From Cupriavidus cauae (GTDB lineage Bacteria > Pseudomonadota > Gammaproteobacteria > Burkholderiales > Burkholderiaceae), in the NCBI RefSeq assembly GCF_008632125.1, contig NZ_VWRN01000063.1:1-64000 (forward strand): DNA of 64,000 bases, in the 5' to 3' direction. The notes beneath the pieces are model-generated. The model saw only the letters and a program-made list of their open reading frames with translations, searched no databases and was not told where the DNA came from. Positions 60,827 to 64,000 of the stretch are shown piece after piece; positions within the stretch are counted from its first letter, which is position 1; the number at the start of each line of letters is the position of its first letter. A program made the position numbers and the translations under genes.

Positions 60827-61491
60827 CGTCGCATCTGCCGTCCCATGCCGCCGAAATCGAGCTCGAGGTCCCATCGGGGCTCGGCATCCTGACCGTGCCC
60901 GGGCTGCACGGCAGCGGCCCCGAGCACTGGCAGAGCCGCTGGGAACGCCGCTTCCCAGATTGGCAGCGCGTCGAGCAGCGCGACTGGTCGCGCCCGAGCC
61001 TGCATCTGTGGGCCGACCGGGTGGGCGACGCCGTCGCGCGGGTGAGGCGGGTGGCGCCGCGCGGCGCGGTGCTGGTGGCCCACAGCTTCGGCTGCCTGGC
61101 GACGCTGCGGCACGCCGCGAACGACGCCGACGGCATCGCCGGCGCCCTGCTGGTCGCCCCGGCCGATCCCGACAAGTTCGGCGTCGCGCCGCTGCTGCCG
61201 GCCTACCGGCTGCCGTTTCCGACGCTGCTGGTGGCAAGCCGCAACGATCCCTGGATGGCGCAGCGCACCGCCTTCACCTGGGGCACGCTGTGGGGCAGCG
61301 AGCTGCACGACGCGGGCAGTCTCGGTCACATCAACGCCGATTCGGGCCTCGGCCGCTGGCCGGAAGGGCTGGGATTGCTCGGCACGCTGCTGCAAAGGAT
61401 CGACACCCGGCGCCGCGGACGCCCCCACGATCAGCACGGCACGGCGTGGGAAGCCGGGCTCGAAGTGATCCCGACCGTCCCATATATCTGA
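60823..61491 (+). CDS. RBBP9/YdeN-type alpha/beta hydrolase
   Basis: ATG 60823 overlaps the stop of the EAL-like gene (ATGA). The 222-residue protein has the RBBP9 pattern: ILTVPGLHGSGPEHWQSRWE at the start, nucleophile elbow VLVAHSFGCLATLRH, acid in VASRNDPW and catalytic His in SLGHINADSGLGRWPEG. These are serine hydrolases of unsettled physiological substrate. Tight coupling to the sulfate operon suggests a sulfur-related ester, which is inference only. The C-terminal 30 residues are a loose extension. Confidence 0.85.
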   Translation: MTSHLPSHAAEIELEVPSGLGILTVPGLHGSGPEHWQSRWERRFPDWQRVEQRDWSRPSLHLWADRVGDAVARVRRVAPRGAVLVAHSFGCLATLRHAANDADGIAGALLVAPADPDKFGVAPLLPAYRLPFPTLLVASRNDPWMAQRTAFTWGTLWGSELHDAGSLGHINADSGLGRWPEGLGLLGTLLQRIDTRRRGRPHDQHGTAWEAGLEVIPTVPYI

Positions 61492-61558
61492 ATCGACTAA
61501 AGACATGCGTAAATATTCGTTCTGGATATAAGCGCTGCTCTGCACAATCTATTGGACC

Positions 61559-61591
61559 CGCCGCCGGCGCCGCACTGACGCGCCGGCGGCG
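61559..61591 (+). repeat. GC hairpin upstream of cysT
   Basis: CGCCGCCGGCG and CGCCGGCGGCG form an 11-bp stem with an 11-nt loop, without a T tract. It follows a short AT-rich island (61510-61530), possibly an internal promoter region. Confidence 0.55.
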
Positions 61592-61651
61592 CCCAACGTG
61601 CGTCCCGCGTGGCGCGCATCGTCGCCGTCGGCGGCTTTCGAACCAGACACC

Positions 61652-62623
61652 ATGCCTGCCACCCTTCCATTGACCGATACCGTGCCAGCGGCGCCGACCT
61701 TTCCGCGGCGCCTGCCCGGCCCGCTGCGCGCCCGCCCGACGGTGCTGCCGGGCTTCGGCCTGTCGCTCGGCTTCACGCTGCTGTATCTGACGCTGATCGT
61801 GCTGATTCCGCTGGCGGCCGCCTTCCTGAAGGCATTCACGCTGAGCTGGGACAGCTTCTGGGCGATCGTCACGGCGCCGCGCGTGCTGGCCGCCTACAAG
61901 CTGAGCTTCGGCGCCTCGCTGATCGCGGCGCTGGTCAATACCGTGTTCGGGCTGGTGGTGGCCTGGGTGCTGGTGCGCTACCGCTTTCCCGGCCGGCGCC
62001 TGGTCGATGCGCTGGTCGATCTGCCGTTCGCGCTGCCGACCGCGGTGGCCGGCATCGCGCTGACCGCGCTGTTTGCCGGCAACGGCTGGATCGGCCGCTG
62101 GCTCGAGCCGCTGGGCATCAAGGTCGCCTTCACCCCGCTGGGCGTGGTGATCGCGCTGACCTTCATTGGGCTGCCGTTCGTCGTGCGCACCGTGCAGCCG
62201 GTGCTGGAGGAACTCGAGCGCGAGCTGGAAGAGGCCGCGGCCAGCCTCGGCGCGACCCGTTCGCAGACCTTCCGGCGCGTGATCGTGCCGGCGATCGCGC
62301 CGGCGCTGCTGACCGGGTTTGCTCTGGCCTTCGCCCGCGCCACCGGCGAGTACGGCTCGGTCGTCTTCATCAGCGGCAACATGCCGATGGTGTCCGAGAT
62401 CGCGCCGCTGATGATCTACGCCAAGCTCGAGCAGTACGACTATGCCGGCGCGACCGCGGTGGCGGTGGTAATGCTGCTGATCTCGTTCGCCTTGCTGCTG
62501 CTGATCAACGGGCTGCAGGCCTGGTCGCGGCGCCGCCAGAACGGCGGCCGCCAGGCCCCGGCGCAGGCGCGCGACGACGCGGCCGACTCCTCCCGTGCGC
62601 TGACCGCTGCCGGAGACTTCTGA
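61652..62623 (+). CDS. cysT: Sulfate ABC transporter permease CysT
   Basis: ATG 61652 gives 323 residues. Six membrane segments are predicted, with family markers LSFGASLIAALVNTVFGLVV, DLPFALPTAVAGIALTALFA and the coupling EAA loop EEAAASLGATRSQTFRRVIV. ATGEYGSVVFISGNMP is highly conserved in CysT. It forms the channel with CysW. The C-terminal 25 residues are a variable tail. Confidence 0.96.
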   Translation: MPATLPLTDTVPAAPTFPRRLPGPLRARPTVLPGFGLSLGFTLLYLTLIVLIPLAAAFLKAFTLSWDSFWAIVTAPRVLAAYKLSFGASLIAALVNTVFGLVVAWVLVRYRFPGRRLVDALVDLPFALPTAVAGIALTALFAGNGWIGRWLEPLGIKVAFTPLGVVIALTFIGLPFVVRTVQPVLEELERELEEAAASLGATRSQTFRRVIVPAIAPALLTGFALAFARATGEYGSVVFISGNMPMVSEIAPLMIYAKLEQYDYAGATAVAVVMLLISFALLLLINGLQAWSRRRQNGGRQAPAQARDDAADSSRALTAAGDF

Positions 62624-62624
62624 G

Positions 62625-63710
62625 ATGGCCGCGACGATTCCTCTGGGCGCCGCCCGCGCGCTGCCGCCCGGGCGCCTGCATGACGCCACCGCCGAGGCGC
62701 CGTGGGTGCGCCGCGCGCTGATCGCGCTGGCCGCGCTGTTCCTGACGCTGTTCCTGTTCGTGCCGCTGGCCGCGGTGTTCTACGAGGCGCTGCGCCAGGG
62801 TTTGCACGCCTACTGGAACGCGCTGGTCGAGCCCGACGCGCTGTCCGCGATCCGCCTGACGCTGACCGTCGCGGCGATCGCGGTGCCGCTGAACCTGGTG
62901 TTCGGCGTCGCCGCGGCCTGGGCCATCGCCAAGTTCGAATTTCCCGGCAAGAGCCTGCTGACCACGCTGATCGACCTGCCGTTCTCGGTCTCGCCGGTGA
63001 TCTCGGGCCTGATCTATGTGCTGCTGTTCGGCGCGCAGGGCTGGCTCGGTCCGTGGCTGGCCGAGCACGACATCCGCATCCTGTTCGCGGTGCCGGGCAT
63101 CGTGCTGGCGACCGTCTTCGTGACCTTTCCCTTCGTCGCCCGCGAACTGATTCCGCTGATGCAGGCGCAGGGCACGGAGGAAGAGGAGGCCGCCATCGTG
63201 CTGGGCGCCTCGGGCTGGCAGACCTTCTGGCGCGTGACGCTGCCCAATATCCGCTGGGGCCTGTTGTACGGCGTGATCCTGTGCAATGCGCGCGCGATGG
63301 GCGAGTTCGGCGCGGTGTCCGTGGTGTCGGGCCATATCCGCGGGCTGACCAACACGATGCCGCTGCACGTCGAGATTCTCTACAACGAATACAACTTCGT
63401 CGCCGCCTTCGCGGTGGCCTCGCTGCTGACGCTGCTGGCCCTGCTGACGCTGGCGATCAAGACACTGGTCGAATTCCGGACGCGGCGGGAGCTGGGCGAG
63501 GCGAGCGAAGAGGCCGTGCCGGCCGCTTCGGCTGCATCGCCAGCATCGGCGGTATCGGCGGCAACGTCCGCAGCGGCCGCACGCCCGGCCACGTTGCACG
63601 CGCATGCACCCTCGTTCGGTGGGGAATCCGCGCGCGACGGGCACCCCGCCAAGGTACGCGGCCCGGCCGCCGCGGCCGACGCGCAAGACAGCTTGGGATG
63701 GACATCATGA
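62625..63710 (+). CDS. cysW: Sulfate ABC transporter permease CysW
   Basis: ATG 62625 immediately follows cysT (one base between). The 361 residues include LTLTVAAIAVPLNLVFGVAA, DLPFSVSPVISGLIYVLLFG, the EAA loop EEEAAIVLGASGWQTFWRVT and ARAMGEFGAVSVVSGHIRG, all characteristic of CysW. The last 70 residues are an Ala/Ser-rich extension not found in E. coli CysW. The stop overlaps the cysA start. Confidence 0.96.
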   Translation: MAATIPLGAARALPPGRLHDATAEAPWVRRALIALAALFLTLFLFVPLAAVFYEALRQGLHAYWNALVEPDALSAIRLTLTVAAIAVPLNLVFGVAAAWAIAKFEFPGKSLLTTLIDLPFSVSPVISGLIYVLLFGAQGWLGPWLAEHDIRILFAVPGIVLATVFVTFPFVARELIPLMQAQGTEEEEAAIVLGASGWQTFWRVTLPNIRWGLLYGVILCNARAMGEFGAVSVVSGHIRGLTNTMPLHVEILYNEYNFVAAFAVASLLTLLALLTLAIKTLVEFRTRRELGEASEEAVPAASAASPASAVSAATSAAAARPATLHAHAPSFGGESARDGHPAKVRGPAAAADAQDSLGWTS

Positions 63711-64000
63711 GCATTCAGGTAAGGCATCTGCACAAACAGTTCGGCGATTTCGTCGCGCTGGACGACGTCTCGCTCGATTTCGCCGAAGGCGAGTTGACCG
63801 CGCTGCTGGGACCTTCCGGCTGCGGCAAGACGACGCTGCTGCGCGTGATCGCGGGGCTCGAGCGCGCCGACCGCGGGCAGGTGCTGCTGGAAGGCCAGGA
63901 TGCGACGGGGCAGCCGGTGCGCCAGCGCCAGGTCGGCTTCGTGTTCCAGCACTACGCGCTGTTCCGCCATATGACGGTGTTCGAGAACGTCGCCTTCGGC
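63707..64000 (+). CDS. cysA: Sulfate ABC transporter ATP-binding protein CysA, 3' end outside window
   Basis: The first 98 residues are visible: MSIQVRHLHKQFGDFVALDD, Walker A GPSGCGKTTLLRVIAGLE and the Q loop VGFVFQHYALFRHMTVFENV. These match CysA. ATG 63707 overlaps the cysW stop (TGA 63708-63710); an in-frame ATG at 63698 is an alternative. The gene continues beyond the window. Confidence 0.95.
   Translation, partial: MSIQVRHLHKQFGDFVALDDVSLDFAEGELTALLGPSGCGKTTLLRVIAGLERADRGQVLLEGQDATGQPVRQRQVGFVFQHYALFRHMTVFENVAFG

Overview
The window is high-GC chromosomal DNA of a betaproteobacterium. Gene content and order (rluB, rimP-nusA-infB-rbfA-truB, typA; rpsF-priB-rpsR-rplI-dnaB; alaA-hom-thrC-moeA-moaD-moaE-crcB; a 3-hydroxybutyrate-oligomer hydrolase) point to Burkholderiales, most likely a Cupriavidus/Ralstonia relative. 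This is judged from protein resemblance and synteny memory, not from a search. I see no rRNA, prophage, insertion sequence or CRISPR array. One tRNA (His) is present.

Layout. 1-8.4 kb: RNA modification and translation genes. 8.6-13.8 kb: a minus-strand MarR-controlled tripartite drug-efflux operon. 14-16.2 kb: typA and a convergent glyoxalase-fold gene. 16.5-21.8 kb: a chemoreceptor, a 3-hydroxyisobutyryl-CoA hydrolase-like enzyme, an FMN reductase, a small antitoxin-like protein and dusA. 21.8-23.9 kb: a gene-poor stretch with repeats, two stacked terminators, tRNA-His and three very small genes. 23.9-29 kb: lexA with two SOS boxes, asparaginase, the rpsF operon and dnaB. 29.2-35.4 kb: a PhoU-like/Pit phosphate pair, then minus-strand NlpC/P60, PhoH and peroxiredoxin genes. 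35.7-42.5 kb: alanine, threonine and molybdenum-cofactor biosynthesis plus a fluoride channel. 42.6-55.3 kb: a hydrolase, then a TetR gene with a clear promoter/operator leading into a Liv-type ABC transporter, an acyl-CoA ligase, a lipoprotein 3HB-oligomer hydrolase and a double-hotdog MaoC protein. 55.5-64 kb: sigma32-type promoter and clpB, a candidate ANR/FNR-controlled small RNA, then a sulfate-uptake operon (sbp, degenerate EAL protein, small hydrolase, cysT, cysW, cysA cut by the window end).

Two items look most worth following. First, a compact candidate small RNA at 58192-58289: an ANR/FNR palindrome centred 41.5 bases before the predicted start, two perfect hairpins and an intrinsic terminator. 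Second, the 43.7-55.3 kb operon reads like a complete route for hydrolysing, importing, activating and dehydrating (R)-3-hydroxybutyrate.

A window-wide peculiarity is the abundance of short tandem repeats. Inside genes the period is always 12 or 15 bp, at disordered termini or linkers. Periods that are not multiples of three occur only between genes. One 15-bp array forms a tiny open frame (50033-50212) that bridges livM and the ligase by overlapping start and stop codons.
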